DNA of 64,000 nucleotides from Molossus alvarezi (taxonomy: Eukaryota > Chordata > Mammalia > Chiroptera > Molossidae): positions 39,745,488-39,809,487 of the forward strand of contig CM073898.1 of the NCBI GenBank assembly GCA_037176705.1, written 5' to 3'. The position numbers and the translations under genes were made by a program. The notes beneath the pieces are model-generated. The model ran no database searches. It was not told where the DNA came from and saw nothing but the letters and a program-made list of their open reading frames with translations. Within the stretch, counting starts at the first letter, position 1. Every line of letters starts with the position of its first letter. Below, in pieces: positions 39,289 to 52,739 of the stretch.

Positions 39289-39774
39289 GAGCAATTGTTT
39301 TATGAGAAGGGCTGGTGGGAGTGAGGCCCTCAAATACTCAAGCTTTCTGGGAAGAAGAAAGTTAAGTTTTTCCTTCCCTTGCTGAAATGAACGCCAGGAC
39401 TGAGAAGGACCGACCCCAGCAGGTATTGCAAAGCTTCACCCCTCAACCCAGACCCAGGCTATCTGATAGTACACTTTGGGGGCTATGCTTTGAACACTTG
39501 AGTTGTGTGGGGGTGGGTGGAATTGTGAGGTTAATTTGGGGAAACTCTGGCCTCTGAATAGTGCAAGATTACTTTTTAAAGCCTTCACTTTCTGGTGGAA
39601 AAAGAAGAATGTGTTTCTAACCCATGTGCAGTAGATGCCAGTGGTGCATGTAGATCATGGGACGTCACCGATGCTAGCACATTTTCCCCGCTAGGGAACG
39701 CTACATTTCACGTCTGCCAGTCTATAGGTTTTATCCGAGGTTTTAGGGCTGCTCCTTGTTCTTTTCTTATTTTA

Positions 39775-39930
39775 TTTTTATTTATTTATTTAAATTAATT
39801 TATTTATTTTTGTTACAGATGTTTCCCCTTTTTCACCCACTGACTTCCTCCCCCATCCCCACTGTTGTTGTTCATGTCCATTGTTCATACATACATGCAT
39901 ATAAGTTCTGTGGTTATTCTTTGTTGAGGT
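39775..39930 (-). mobile_element. L1 3' UTR fragment
   Basis: 'TTGTTACAGATGTTTCCCC', then C-rich sequence and 'TTGTTCATGTCCATTGTTCATACATACATGCATATAAGTTCT', resembles the terminal 3' UTR of bat L1 read in reverse, with the T-rich end at left as the poly-A. Confidence 0.5.
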
Positions 39931-40951
39931 TATTAATGAGTGAACAAAAATGCTGACAACACAGAATGGCCTTGTTTGTGGAGGAGTAGGAACCCGTGTG
40001 TATGGAGAAGCCCAGCAGGATTTTTCTGAAGCAAGATTATCTGTAAATTAAGTAATGGTGCAGTATAGTGTGAATAATTGCTCTCGTTAATCTTATATTT
40101 TGCTTAGAAAAAGTCATAGCATCACTTATGAATGAAACTGGACAATAGAAATTGAATATCTCTTGGGAGAAAAATTTCAACAGTTACAGTATACCAGAAC
40201 TGATTTTAATTGAGGACCTCTGAGTATATTTTCTATTGTGTGAACTGAGACAGAGGTGGTTAAAGAACTAGATAATACTTTTGGTCTTCAGACTTCAATA
40301 TGGTAGCCTTGTATCCACTTTGATAGGACATCAATTTAAGAAGTTTTGAAAAATAGAATCAATTATTGTACCTTACTTGTGTGTGCACACTGCATTTATA
40401 AAAAAAAAATATTAGGTCACATTTTTATTTAATAACAAAAAACTTGCTATTGGGAATATTTTGCAATTTCTTAGACTGTATCTGAGAGGCAAACTATTAT
40501 TGGAAAACCTAGATGGCTCAGAATGGTATTTTCTAGTAGAATGTAAGGTTTTCAACTCCGCTGGCAACAATAGCACAAAGCTATAAACATTCTTTAAATC
40601 TAGGGGATCCTTTCCATCTTTCTCCCAAGGAGTTTTTCTGTATCTATAACCTATATGTTATGTATGTGTGTGTGTACATGTACATTTTAATAACTTTAAT
40701 ATCGCATCTGAACAATGCCACCTGTTCAGCTGACTGTTTAGTCAAACAAACACCCAAACGCATCTGGCCGCACAAGCATCTGGCCGCACAAGCTGTGAAG
40801 TCAGCCAGGGATCCCTTTCAGCTGGTCTTGGGTGTGTCCTTTAGAGCCAGCTGAAGTCAACTGGGTGTTTGTATTTTCAGATTTACTGCAACTTTCCAGA
40901 AGTTGTAGCAGAAAAATATGATTATTGAATTAGTGATGCATTTATCTTTTT

Positions 40952-41120
40952 TTTTAATCCTCACCCGAGGACTTTTTTTTTTTTTTTTTGCATTTATCTT
41001 CAGATAGAATGGGAGGGAGAGAGGGAAAGAGAAAAAGGGAGAAACATCCATACGAGAGAGACACATGGAGTGGTTGCCACCCACACAGCCCCAACTGGGG
41101 CTGGGGACAAACTGCAACCA
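40952..41120 (-). mobile_element. 5'-truncated Ves SINE with perfect 16-bp TSD
   Basis: The terminal hairpin (40,957-40,972), GA-rich body and '...GGGGCTGGGGACAAACTGCAACC' middle are present, but the tRNA-like head with the A and B boxes is absent. ATGCATTTATCTTTTT flanks it exactly (40,936-40,951 and 41,121-41,136). The truncation therefore happened at insertion, not by later deletion. Confidence 0.93.
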
Positions 41121-42946
41121 ATGCATTTATCTTTTTAAGTGAAATAATTTGGACTGAAACATGGGGGGAGTGAAAAGCTATGGTGAGTATTCCATTTCAT
41201 CAGATACATTCACAAGTGTCAAATGAGTGCAAATAGGGCTTTGCTATAAGGCTATAGATTTACGCGTAGTAATAGGTTATTCTGGGTACATTGGTGTAGA
41301 GATCTGAGTCCAGCTCCTTTTGTCAGAAATGAGAGTGTGAAGCCAGATTTTGCTAAAGTTAAAAAAACAAAACAAAACAGTAAGTTGTGTGTGTGTAGCA
41401 CCATTGGGCCAGTGTATGCTTGATGACGTTTCTCAGACTGAAATTTATGAACGTAGGCTCTAAAACTTCTCACATTTTAGACAGTTCTGATGCTTAGAGA
41501 CCCCAGGGGGTCTTATGTTAGCTAGAGCTGTGACTTCCTACATTAAATAGCTCCAGGTGGCTATTCTTTATTTTTATATTTTCCAATATCTACTTTTAAA
41601 ATAATTTCCAGTCACTTCCAAGCACCAGCCTACTGTTAGCTGTAGTCCCTACTGCCCGCAGCTGGCCTGACTTCACTCATTTTCTCGTTGTTTCTAAATT
41701 CCGTTCGGCTGGTCGTACCCCGGGACAGGGAAGCACCACACTGGTTAGAACGGTTTGAATACGAGTAAGGGGCCATAAAGTGTCCTGACGTGAATAAAGT
41801 ACACGAGCTTTAGTGCTTGGCCCATGTGCCATGATCCGTAAGTATTTTGGCTTTCTAGGGTTCATTTTGCTTATTTTCTTTGGGTCTTGACTGTGCTTAA
41901 GAGAACTGAGATATTTCTAGAAGAACTCAGACATAGTTGCTTCTTGGTTCTAGGGCACAGCCACCATGCCCTTAACAGTACTTGAATCCATAATGTTTAG
42001 GACAAGCATTTGTGCACATTTGAGAAAAAACTCTTTATTTTGAATTTGACTCTGGGAAATACTAAGAATAGTTTCAAGTTCTGAAGCGGGCTGATTTTCA
42101 AGAATTCTAGGAAAGTTGAGATTTCAATCTCAAGAATAGACCATGGGACACTTGAGAAGACAGATAAGAAATCTCAGCTCTAAGTTAGAAGAGTGTCTAT
42201 CTAATCCGCAAGAGCGTGAGGCTCAGGTTACTGGTGCGCCCGCCCCACGTAAATAGCCTCCTTTTTAGGGTGCCCTTCGAGAGGCTCCAGCAGAGGAGCG
42301 CTGCTCTTTCCCAGACACAGGCTCCTTAAGCCCCAGTCAGGCAGAAGAGGGCTGCGGAGAAGGAGAAGAGGCAGAGAAACAGCAGGTTAAATTATCGTCT
42401 TTACAAAGGCAGTACCGGTTTGTCCTCCCTAAGATAAAAGGCGAGAACTGGGCTATTCACACCCGGTTGAATTATTTACAGTTTTCATGTAACAAAGTGT
42501 AATGTACTATGGAGTGTCTGTACTTGAACCATCCTGAAAGGGTATAGCAAGTCTTGGGCCTGGATTGAAACCAGGCACGCATTCAATCACCAGATAAAAA
42601 CTTCAGGAATAGTATTTATTCCTTTTTCTTCATATCCTCAGTTATTTAGGCTTTTCTGTGTGACAGAATATGTTGGGCACAAAGGATGGGTTTGGTAATT
42701 GCTCAAAGAGGGTATTTTAATTGAGCTTTCTTTTCTCTCTCTCTCTCTCTTTCACAGTATTTAGTGTTTAATAGAACATTAAATGTATTTAATTTGAAGA
42801 TCTTGAATGACTTCTAAATACCCTTTTCACTTTAGCTACATAAAGGACTATGCATTCTCACATTTTAAAATCTTGCAAACAAAATATTTATAGCACATTG
42901 ACGCCTGCTGCTGTGGTTGGGGGACAGAACGTTTTGGTTAACTTTT

Positions 42947-43209
42947 TTTTTCTTTTCTTTTTTTTTTTTATCCTCACCCGAGGATATTTTTCCATTTTTT
43001 TGTACAGATAGAGTGGGAGGGAGAGAGAGGAAGAGAGAGAGAGAGAGAAACATCGATGTGAAGGGACACATCGAGTGGCTGCCACCCGCACGACCAACCA
43101 GGGCCGGGGACAAACTGCAACCGAAGTACGTGCCCTTAGCGGGAACTGAATCCGGGTCTCTCCGGATCGCAGGCCGACGCTCTAACCGCTGAGCCAAACT
43201 GGCCAGGGC
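42947..43209 (-). mobile_element. Ves SINE with perfect 13-bp TSD
   Basis: The minus-strand head is at the right end (AGCCCTGGCCAGTTTGGCTC). The hairpin at 42,970-42,985 is a perfect six-base-pair stem. The TSD TTGGTTAACTTTT occurs at 42,934-42,946 and 43,210-43,222. Confidence 0.95.
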
Positions 43210-45164
43210 TTGGTTAACTTTTGATGACCAAGAAATCAAAGGTGGTCTGCTCCCTCAGTGAGTTGGCTTTTCTAGTCAGTTGTATTTATCGTTGCTTTAA
43301 ACTGAGAATTTTGCCTTCTAGTCTTGACTAAAAAGGAAACCGAAAGGTGTTTTTATCTTTCTTTCAATATTGAGGGGTCTTTTGGATTTCAGGGGAAATC
43401 CCTGATCTGGGTTATGTGTAGCTACAGTTTCCTTAGTGTTCATAATTGCTAATGGGTTAAAAAATGATGAGAAGCATGAATTGCATTTAGAACAGGATGT
43501 GTATTTTCTTATCAGTAAATGAAAAACAATTAATGGTGAATATTTATATGCATATGTATATAAACACACATGCATCCATGCACAGGTATTTTATTAGTTT
43601 GGTTAACTGAGAATGGATTTTAATGCTAAAGAATAGCAAGAGGACACTGTAGTTGTATTTAGTTCAGGAAATCACAGACTCATAGAACTGAAATCTGTAA
43701 AGTACTCTGCATTTTATCCAGTTCAACTTTCCCATTTTCTGAATGAGAACACTGACTTCCAGAAAAATTTAGTGAATTTCTCAAGACCAGTTGCCAAGTG
43801 AGCAGAGGACTAGAATCAAACTGACTCCCGGGGCATGGAATCAGTTTTATAAGGAAGACATTTCCTCTTCTAGAAGTCAAGGCCACTGGAAGTGGGGGTA
43901 ACGTTTAAATAATAAAGACCCTAACTGGAGCACAGAGCCATTCATTCCCCTTTCCTGTTGGAAATTCCAGAAAACCAGAGAGTGGGACAAGAAGAACGTC
44001 AATAGACTATGGCTTAGGAGACTGGTCCTCTAGGAGGTGAGCTTGGATCTAGGAACCTGCGGTTAGGCCAGATGGGGTGCCCAGTTCACAGCTGACAGAC
44101 AGCTGCCCGTGTGAATTGTTAGTGGCAGTATTCTTGCCCCTAGCCTGAGAGGCCAGCAGCCTTACTGCTTATTTCCTCCCTCACAGACTCCCCCCACTCC
44201 AAGGCCATATTTCTTCCAGGTAAACCTTCTTGTGAAGGTGGACTGACCTTAGACCTGTGCTCACACATCCACTTGTATTGACACCCAGAATGCCCCGTGT
44301 CTGGAGAAGTGTCAGCTTCTGGACTGCAAGGAACAGAAGGGGAAGAGACCAGGAGCAAAGGGATGGGCCAGATGGCAACACCAACTGCTCTCCAGGAGTT
44401 GTTGTTTTTTTTAATAACTCAGCTTGCTGCAAACAAAACTAATTAAGCCAGTTATTCTGATTTATGCTGCTATTGCAGAAGTAAAGTATACTTACATTAC
44501 ACTTTTGATGGCATTTAAAAGGTCAGAATATGAGTTGCAGTTTTCTGTTCAAAGCAGCCTGGTTTGTTGAACCACTCTTGAGAATTCAAATTAACCATGC
44601 TCATTAATTCAGCATCTCTTCTGTTTCCCTAGACAGCAAGTGCCAATTCACCGTTCACCCAAACAGAATAATAAGACCCTGAAAGGCAAGTCATTAGTCA
44701 TATCTGTAGATGATGGATTAGTCACAACTAACAGGAAAGTGAGCTAAGAGTCAACTTAGAGTGAGAAAGAGAGAATGAAAATAGCAGACAAAGGCGGTGT
44801 GAGGGAACAGTGCCATGAAGAATTTCAAAGGATCTGCCTGTTTGGCAGTGCATGTTGTCAGTGGGCACCTGTCTTATGTTGATTGGCAGGACAGACCCTG
44901 TCATTGTTGCAGGAGCCAACCAAAATGGTCCTGGCTATGTAGCTGGGAGGGCGGGGGGATTGGCTGAATTTAGCACTTATTTTACATGTGAGGGTACTTA
45001 GATGGAGAACACATTTACAATTATGATCAATAAGAGGTCTAGAAATAAACATTATCCAGGTGGTTTGCCATGAATAGCTCCCCCAGTACAGTGATTTTCA
45101 TGAGGAACAGTTTGGAATCAAGTTTCTCAAAGTCTGTGGAAGAACAGGCTTGAATATTGCTTAT

Positions 45165-45305
45165 TTTTAGAGTATCCCAGACTTGACTTGGGGTGGTACA
45201 CACACAATACATTGTACAGATGATGTATTGTAGAATTGTGCACCTGAAACCTATATAATTTTGTTAACTGGGGTCACCCCAGTAAATTTAATAAAAAGGA
45301 AAAAA
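45165..45305 (+). mobile_element. L1/HAL1-type 3' end, 5'-truncated
   Basis: 'ACTTGGGGTGGTACACACACAATACATTGTACAGATGATGTATTGTAGAATTGTGCACCTGAAACCTATATAATTTTG' then an A-rich end matches a common 3' UTR shared by L1/HAL1-type elements. Confidence 0.55.
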
Positions 45306-45829
45306 ATTTAAATGGAGACCAATACTTTAATCCTTTTCCTAAAACTATGTGCCACATGGTTTTTGCCCTCAATTTCTTTGGCTTTTTCCTGTTGCAATCT
45401 CAAAATTGCCCACATTGGGGTTTGTTGGCCTACCACATAAATCTATGGAAACATTAGAAAAATTGATGGAAACATTATTCTTGCCAGAGTCTACACAACC
45501 AAGTCATACAATAGGCATTCATTTGAAAAAGAGATAGGCTGGTACCAGGAGACCTATTCACAAAGCATATCTAGTTATTCTGTAGGTATCTGTGGAATTT
45601 CACCCATATGTTAAAGCAATATATAGCTACCCATCCTTAAATTGACATATGGCACCCAAACTTTATTTATGGCTGTGAAGCAATGAAACAATTTGATAAA
45701 CCTCCGTCAGCCAAATTCTATTTTAATTGTGAATAAAAGTGGTATGTATTTAAAATGTATCTTAAAATAGTTTAAAGTAATTTAAAAACTTCATGGAGTT
45801 AAAAAAGTAGTATGACAAACTAACTTTTA

Positions 45830-47205
45830 ATTTATTTATTGGGGTAACTTTGGTTAATAATGTAAATTTCAGGGGTACAGCTTTATAACACAACATCTGT
45901 GTAGCACGTTGTGTGCTTACCACCTGGTTTTCTGTCACCATGTGTTGGACCCCCTGTACCCTGTTCATTCTCCCCATAGCCCCTCTCTGGTAACCAGCCT
46001 TCTGTTGTCTGTATCTGAGTTTGTTATTTTTGGTTTTATTTGTTCATTTTATGTTTTTTTTTTTTTTTTTATATCCCACATATGAGTGGACTTATCTGGT
46101 TCTTGTCTTTTTCTGTCTAACTTATTTACATAGCATCATACTCTTAACATCCATTCATGTTGTTGCAAATGGCAATATTTCATCTTTTTTTTTCAATAAC
46201 CAACTGAAGATATTTTTTCATTTATCTTCAGATAGAGGGAAAGGGAGGGGGGAAGGGGCGGGGGAGGGGAAACAGAGAGAGAGAGAGAGATAAACATCGA
46301 CGTGAGAGACACACATCGATTGGCTGCCTCCCATACAGCCCCGACCAGGGCCAAGGACCAAACTGCAATCGGGGCATGTGCCCTTGACCGCACTTGAATC
46401 CGTGACTCTGGTCCGCGGGCTGACGCTCTAACTATGGAGCCAAACCGGCCAGGGCAATATCACATCTTTTTTATGGCTGAGTAGTATTTCATGGTATATG
46501 TTCCACATAATCTTTATCTAGTCATCCATCAAAGGACACCTGAGTTGTTTCCATGTCTTGGCTATTATAAATCATGCTGTGATGAACATAGGGGTCTGTA
46601 CAGCTTTATGAGTAAGGGTTTTCAAGTATTTCAGGTAGATATCCAGAAGAGGAAATGCTGGGTCATATAGTCGCTCTATTATTACTTTTTTGAGGAAACT
46701 TTATTCTGTTTTCCATAGTGGCTCCACCAGTTTACATTCCCACCAGCAGTGGACAAGAGTTCCCTTTCTTCCACATCTTTTCCACCTCTTACTTCTTGTC
46801 TTATTGATAATCTCTATCGCCATTCTGACAGTTTAAGGTGGTATCTTATTGTGGTTTTGATTTGCATTTCCCTAATAGCTAGTGATGTTGAGCATTTTTT
46901 AATATTTCTGTTGGCCATTTGAATGTCTTCCTTAGAAAAGTGTCTTTTCAGGTTCTCTGCCCATTTTTAAATCAGATTTGTTGTTGTTGTTGAGTTGTTT
47001 GAGTTCTTGATATATTTTGCATATTAGCCCTCACTTGGGGGTATTGTTTGCACATAACTTCTCCCATTTGGTTGGTTGCCCCTTTGTTTTGTTGATGATT
47101 TCTTGTGCTCTGCAGAAGCTTTACAGTTTGATATAATTCCATTCATTTATTTTTACTTTTATTTCCCTTGCCTTTGGGGTCAAGTTTTCATTGACTTCTT
47201 AAAAT
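45830..47205 (-). mobile_element. L1 3' part, minus strand, with a nested SINE
   Basis: On the minus strand this carries the C-terminal ORF2 region and 3' UTR. Typical blocks are 'TGGCTGAGTAGTATTTCATGG', 'TTCCATAGTGGCTCCACCAGTTTACATTCCCACCAGCAGTGG' and 'TTTGATTTGCATTTCCCTAATAGCTAGTGATG'. All frames are broken. The right boundary is approximate. Confidence 0.85.
46191..46453 (-). mobile_element. Ves SINE inside the L1
   Basis: The minus-strand head is at the right end (GCCCTGGCCGGTTTGGCTCC). The TSDs GCAATATTTCATCTTTTTT (46,172-46,190) and a copy with two changes (46,454-46,472) lie in the L1. The position corresponding to the terminal hairpin (about 46,194-46,212) has decayed. Confidence 0.92.
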
Positions 47206-49679
47206 GCATCATGGCACACTGCCCAGATGGAGATTTGGATATAGAGTTGGCTTTGCCTCTTTCTTGCTCTGTGGTCTTTAGCACACCACCAACTTCTGTG
47301 GGCAAAATAATGTATCCCTCAAGTAACAGGCTTATAATAGAGATCTAAGTCAGTAGTCCCAGAATTTGGATTTTATAGATAGATATATGAAACTAAACCT
47401 GGAATTAGCAACTTTTTACCTTTGTGAGGTAAGGATAGTAAAATAATAAAAATAATCTTTATCTACTAACACCATCATTTCATAAAAGATCATTTGAACA
47501 TTTAAGAACAGAAAAAATATATTTACTTAATGTTAGCCTTTCTCCCCCAAAGAAACAGCTGGAAACATTATATTAATATACCTTCATTAAACATTTTTTG
47601 GAATAATAATGCTAACGTGTAGCCCAGGGTTCAGATTCAACAGTGCTGTACAAAATGCATTTCTATTGTCCCAACCTGTTTTGGAACCTTATTTTTGCTT
47701 CAGCTAGCATAGAAAATCAGGCTTCACACAGGTGTATGTTGATAAACAGAATCTGCAGTGTAAACTCAGTTTCACTTTGGCAGAGTCTGGACAAACTCAT
47801 GGAAGCCAGGAATCACAACCCATGAAGTGCTAACAGCTTCTTGCTCCTCCTCTTACCAGGACAGGAGGAAAGCTGATGTATCAGTTTTGTGTGTGTGTGC
47901 GCATTTGTGTGTGTGTTGGGGGGTTTGACAGCTTAGACTGGGGACTCTGCTTGTCACCCCACCCAGCTTCCTCCAGAGGTTGTGCAGCTGGGCTTGGGCT
48001 TCTTACAGGAACAGTGAAGACCTCCAAGAGGGATTATGTGCTTAGGTGGAAAGTTCATTGTGCATGTCTCCACCTGAGAACCATTGGACTAAATCCTCTT
48101 TCTGGAGCACTGTGCCTTGTAGGGAACTTGTCAGGGTTGCAAAAGTTCTTCTAGCAATGTAGATGGGCTCAGTCTCCTTGGAAGAGGCCACAGTGATGAG
48201 TCTGAATACCTCATGGGAGAACAAGAAGCAAATGAGGCTACAGTGGAGGTGATTTGGGATTTGTAGAGTTCTAAAATTGGTCTGATATTAGGATGGTTCT
48301 GTTTGGGCAAGCCTCCGAGGGAAGACTGCAAAAGGCTAGCTTTGTGTGAAATGTGCATTGTGTCAAGACTCTTACATATTTTCCCACATTGCTTAGTGGG
48401 AAGAGTGCTCTGGAAAAGCAGGGCGAAGGATTTCACTTTCTACTCTACTGCAGACTGGATGGTCTCGTCTCCTTGCCATCTGTATACTAAATGGGAGAGT
48501 ATGGCTGTCAACTAAAGTTTGTTAAGGAGAAAGCCAGTTGCCGGGCAGTGGCCCTGGGTTCTTCATGTGCTTTAATTATCTCCCATCTAACCAGATGTTG
48601 GTGGTCTTTTCCTGGAACCTTTGGGCAGAAGATAAGACATTCTCTTCTCTCTTTGGTACTTTTATCCTATTATTTTACAGCTGGTGTTAGAACTAATTTG
48701 GGATAGTGCTGTTTAGTGAAATTGGGAGGGTAACATTAAGTGAAGGGAAGGGCAAAATCTATTGCAATTTCATTGTAAATCATGTCCTTGGCTCGTTGGG
48801 CAGCCATGCATTCTAAGCAATGTCAGGGATAATAGAGATTTATTACAACAAATTAAAGGCTAATCAGAGTGTGTTCTGAGATTAACAACATAGTAAAACA
48901 AATATAAATGTCTAAGAGGAAGCATGGGCTGCTGGTAAAAGACTCATGGATGTGGGTGGTAGTAGAAAACCAAATTCTGCTCATATTTGACTTACTTTGT
49001 GTACATTTTTGCACTGTTCCATGTGTAGAGGAGAGATGATTGAGAATAATACATGTATTGACACTCATTTATTCAACAAATATTTATTGTGCATTCCATG
49101 TGGGTGCAGCATGGTGATACACATTGTATGAGACAGAGAAGTGGGAGTCACAGGCCCTTCATACTAGGAGTTATTCATGGTCTGCTATGTCCATGGGAGA
49201 GGATAAATAACAGTGAAGGTATGCAATTAAGAACCAAATGGACAGAATGAGCTATTGGTACCATGGGCCTCTATGGGCCTGGGAGATGGGTCACAGGATA
49301 CCATGTCCAGGATGGCTGCTCAAAGAGGGTGTGTTGTGAGGTTGAGTCCGGGCATGGTTGGAGTTGGATAGTCCAGCAGGAAGGGTGAGGATGTCTAGGA
49401 GAGAGGGCCTGCAGGTAGAAATGAACCAGTGGTGTTAAAGGAACAATCACATGAGAAGGTCTGAGGTCTTTGTTAGGTTGGGGTTGTGGCAGATAATTTT
49501 GGAAAGTGGATAGAGGCTAGTTTACACAGGGTGTGAAATGTTATCCATGGATGTTTTCCTAATAGCAGCATTAGTTTCTCATATGGGGAGGAATGTAAAA
49601 TGTTCTCAAGTCTTTAAACTTTGTGATTAATCTAAGTGAGATTTTATAACTCAATTTAATTCAAATAGTTTTTTTTTCT

Positions 49680-49970
49680 CTGTTAATCCTCACCCAAGGA
49701 TATTTTTTCTATTGATTTTTAGAGAGAGTGGAAGGAAAGGAGGTAGAGGGGAGAGAAGGAAGGATGGAGGAGGAGGGAGAGGGAAGGAGAGAGGGAGAGG
49801 GAAGGAGGGAGGGAGAGAAACATTGATGTGAGATAGACATTGATTGGTTGCCTCCTGTAGGTGCCCGACTAGGGCCGAGGATCGAATCTGCAACCCAGGT
49901 ACATGTCCTTTGACTGGGAATTGAACCCATGACCCTTTGGTGCCTGGCGCTGAGCCATGCAGGCCAGGGC
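49680..49970 (-). mobile_element. Ves SINE with expanded GA-rich body
   Basis: The head is at the right end on the minus strand (AGCCCTGGCCTGCATGGCTC). The hairpin at 49,686-49,701 has one wobble pair. The purine-rich stretch 49,721-49,820 is longer than in other copies. TSD evidence is weak (CTCTGTTAA against CTCTGGTAA). Confidence 0.85.
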
Positions 49971-51483
49971 TCTGGTAATTTTTTTTGTATTCCTTTCCGT
50001 AAGGCTTCCTGAACTAAGAGGTTTTCAAATGATCAATGCTTGAGGTCTTTATGTACCTAGATTTATGCCATCATTTAATCATCTCCCATTATTTTATTTT
50101 ATTTTTCTACCAAAGGTTATGCTGAATTACTTTTCTTCTTTAGTGGGTGAGTTTTACAATGAGGGTTGTCAGTTAAGAAAATTCATCTTCTGACTAAGAT
50201 ATTTTGAGTCAGTAACAAAAATGTTATAAGGTTTTAGGGAAAATATAGCCTAGTTGCCCAGAAGGCAGAAATGTGCTGCTAAGTGAAAATCAATGAACTA
50301 ATTCTGTAAAAAACAATAAAGGGAGAAAAATAATCGTGGAACATGTTGACTGTTTGGTTGGTTTAGTGTAGTAAAATTAACCTAATTTAGCCTTTGCCTT
50401 TCATTCGTTTTGATGTTTTTCCACTTGAGTATTTTTGACGTCATTTTAGCTGTGGTGTTGCATAGTAAGTCTCAGATAGTTTTCAAACTGTGTTCAAAGA
50501 GTCAACATGTTCCAGGATTATTTTTCTCCCTTTATTGTTTTTACAGCTCGTAACTGACTCCGCAGTCTTAGGTGAGGGCTGTATGCTGTTACCACGGACA
50601 GCTTTCCCATGAATCACCTTGGTCACAATTGCTTATAAAAGAAGAAATAAGAAGCACTTAATGTGCTTTGAGTATGTCCAGAATGTCACAGTATTAAGCT
50701 CACTTCTTAGTCCTGGCCCCCTGTTGCCTGTTATTAGGGTATTAAGTCAATAAATCACATTTACCCATATTTCATTCCCACCTTGTAGATACAAGCTCGG
50801 ATGGCTTGGGTGCCAAGACAGTAAGGTGGTGGCCGGGATCCACCATCTTTCTAGATTTTGCTGTAATTGGCAGCAGATTCTTTGTGTTGCCAAGAGCTGT
50901 AGCTAAAAGTTTACCTATGTGTCAAAACAAAAGGAGTTCTTCTAGGAACTGCCTTTTTCTAGGAGGTTGGAAGAAGAGGGGAGAGAGCTGGCTTCTTTGA
51001 ATACCCGCACTCTAGGATCTAGGCCAAACAGGGATTGAGCTGCCTCTTAAAATTTCTATTTTTATGCACTCTAGGAACCTCTTGAAAAGAGACTAATGCA
51101 CTTTTAATGACTAGATATTAAAAAGTATTTATTTCCAGTATAAAAAAATTGCTGTTGAAGTGATTTTTGTTTCTTCCTAAACGGAACAAAGTCTAATATC
51201 TGAAAATAGAACAACCAAAAATAGTCTCTTCTTGTAAATGTGACCTGGTCACGGCTGGCTGGTTTGGGTAGGGCGGTTGGAATTGATAGTGAATTGGAAT
51301 TTTGGGGAGAGGGCACCCAGCCAGCAGCAGGATATGGCAGGTGGATGGAAGCTGACATGCCCAGTGAGGCTTGATTGGCACTGGGACTGGGCTTGATTGA
51401 TAGTAGGTGGCAAACTTGAATACTCAACTGAGATAATCTTTTCCTAGGGAAAAGATTGACATTAATATATGTAACATGCAAAG

Positions 51484-51655
51484 AATATGTGTTCTGGCTT
51501 CTCCACTTGGTACATGAATGACCTAAGACATGTTATGTAACCTCCTTGGTCCTCAGCTTCTTATTTATAGGATGAGGATGGTAAACATTTCTGCCTCATG
51601 GGGGTTTACATTAAGAAAGTCAATGTATATAAAGCACATAGATTGATATCTGCCT
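51484..51655 (+). repeat. MIR SINE remnant
   Basis: 'TCTGGCTTCTCCACTTGGTACATGAATGACCTAAGACATGTTATGTAACCTCCTTGGTCCTCAGCTTCTTATTTATAGGATGAGGATGGTAA' is a recognisable MIR, continuing to about 51,655. Confidence 0.75.
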
Positions 51656-52739
51656 GTTGTGTTTTGTCTAAGACAAATTATTAGGGTTTTCTGCCAGTTG
51701 CCATACTCCTTGGAAATTGTAAGTGAGGACCAATGGTTATATAGGTGAAAACCTTTACCTGGATATTAATTACCCAATGGGTGAATTTTCTTTCATCTTG
51801 CTGGCCAAATTACTGTATTTATTTCCTAGATAGATACTAATATCCAAGATAAGCTGAAGATGGTACAATTAAAGAAAGAAAATGGGAAAGGAAATAATGT
51901 AAATAAGTCACAGTTAACTGTTGTATTGAATTCAAACTCAGGTGGTTTGAGCCTAGAGTCTGAACATTCAACCACATCAAAGTGAAAGGTGATATGTCTC
52001 TCTCTCTCCCTCTCCCTACTCCCGAAGAATAATGACTTTATTTTTGTAAAACTGGCACATGATCATAATAATAAATTTAAGCAATCCCAAGTTAGAACAA
52101 ATAAAACCAAAAAGAGTCCAAATCTTATCATCCCAAAATAAACACCATTCAGATTTATGAACTTTCTACACAACTCTCCATGCATAATAGAGGTGAAGAT
52201 GGATTGAAATTGTTTTACAAACTGAGTTAATTATACCCACCCCCCCCCCCTTTTTGAGGGTTGATGTGGAACAATATGAGGCCAATCTGATTTCTTCCTC
52301 CCCATGAATGTGACTTACTTTTTCTGCCTAGAAAATTTCCCAGCTAATTTTTCCCGTGTCTGTCTTGATGTTGATGCTTCAGAATTATTTTTCCTGGGGA
52401 GGAGTGGGCCATATTGATGTGGTCACTTCTTAATTTCAGGAAATTATATTCTGTTATGTTTAAAATATTTAACAGTCTTATTGTAACATAACAGAGAGAA
52501 TGGAAGTAAACTGAATTGTGCAGTTTTAAGAATTGTTTATAAAGCACACAAATTGTAAATAACGTCTCCCCCCAAACTTTGTTATTCCTTCCCAGTCATA
52601 ACCTCTCCTTTCCTTGGTGGTACCCATATTCTGGCTTTCAGAGTCACCATTTCCTTGCTTTGAGAAAAATAGTCTTGCCAGCAGCATTCATTTCCTGAAA
52701 TGATATACAGGAGTTAAATTTACTTATGCTCATACTGTA

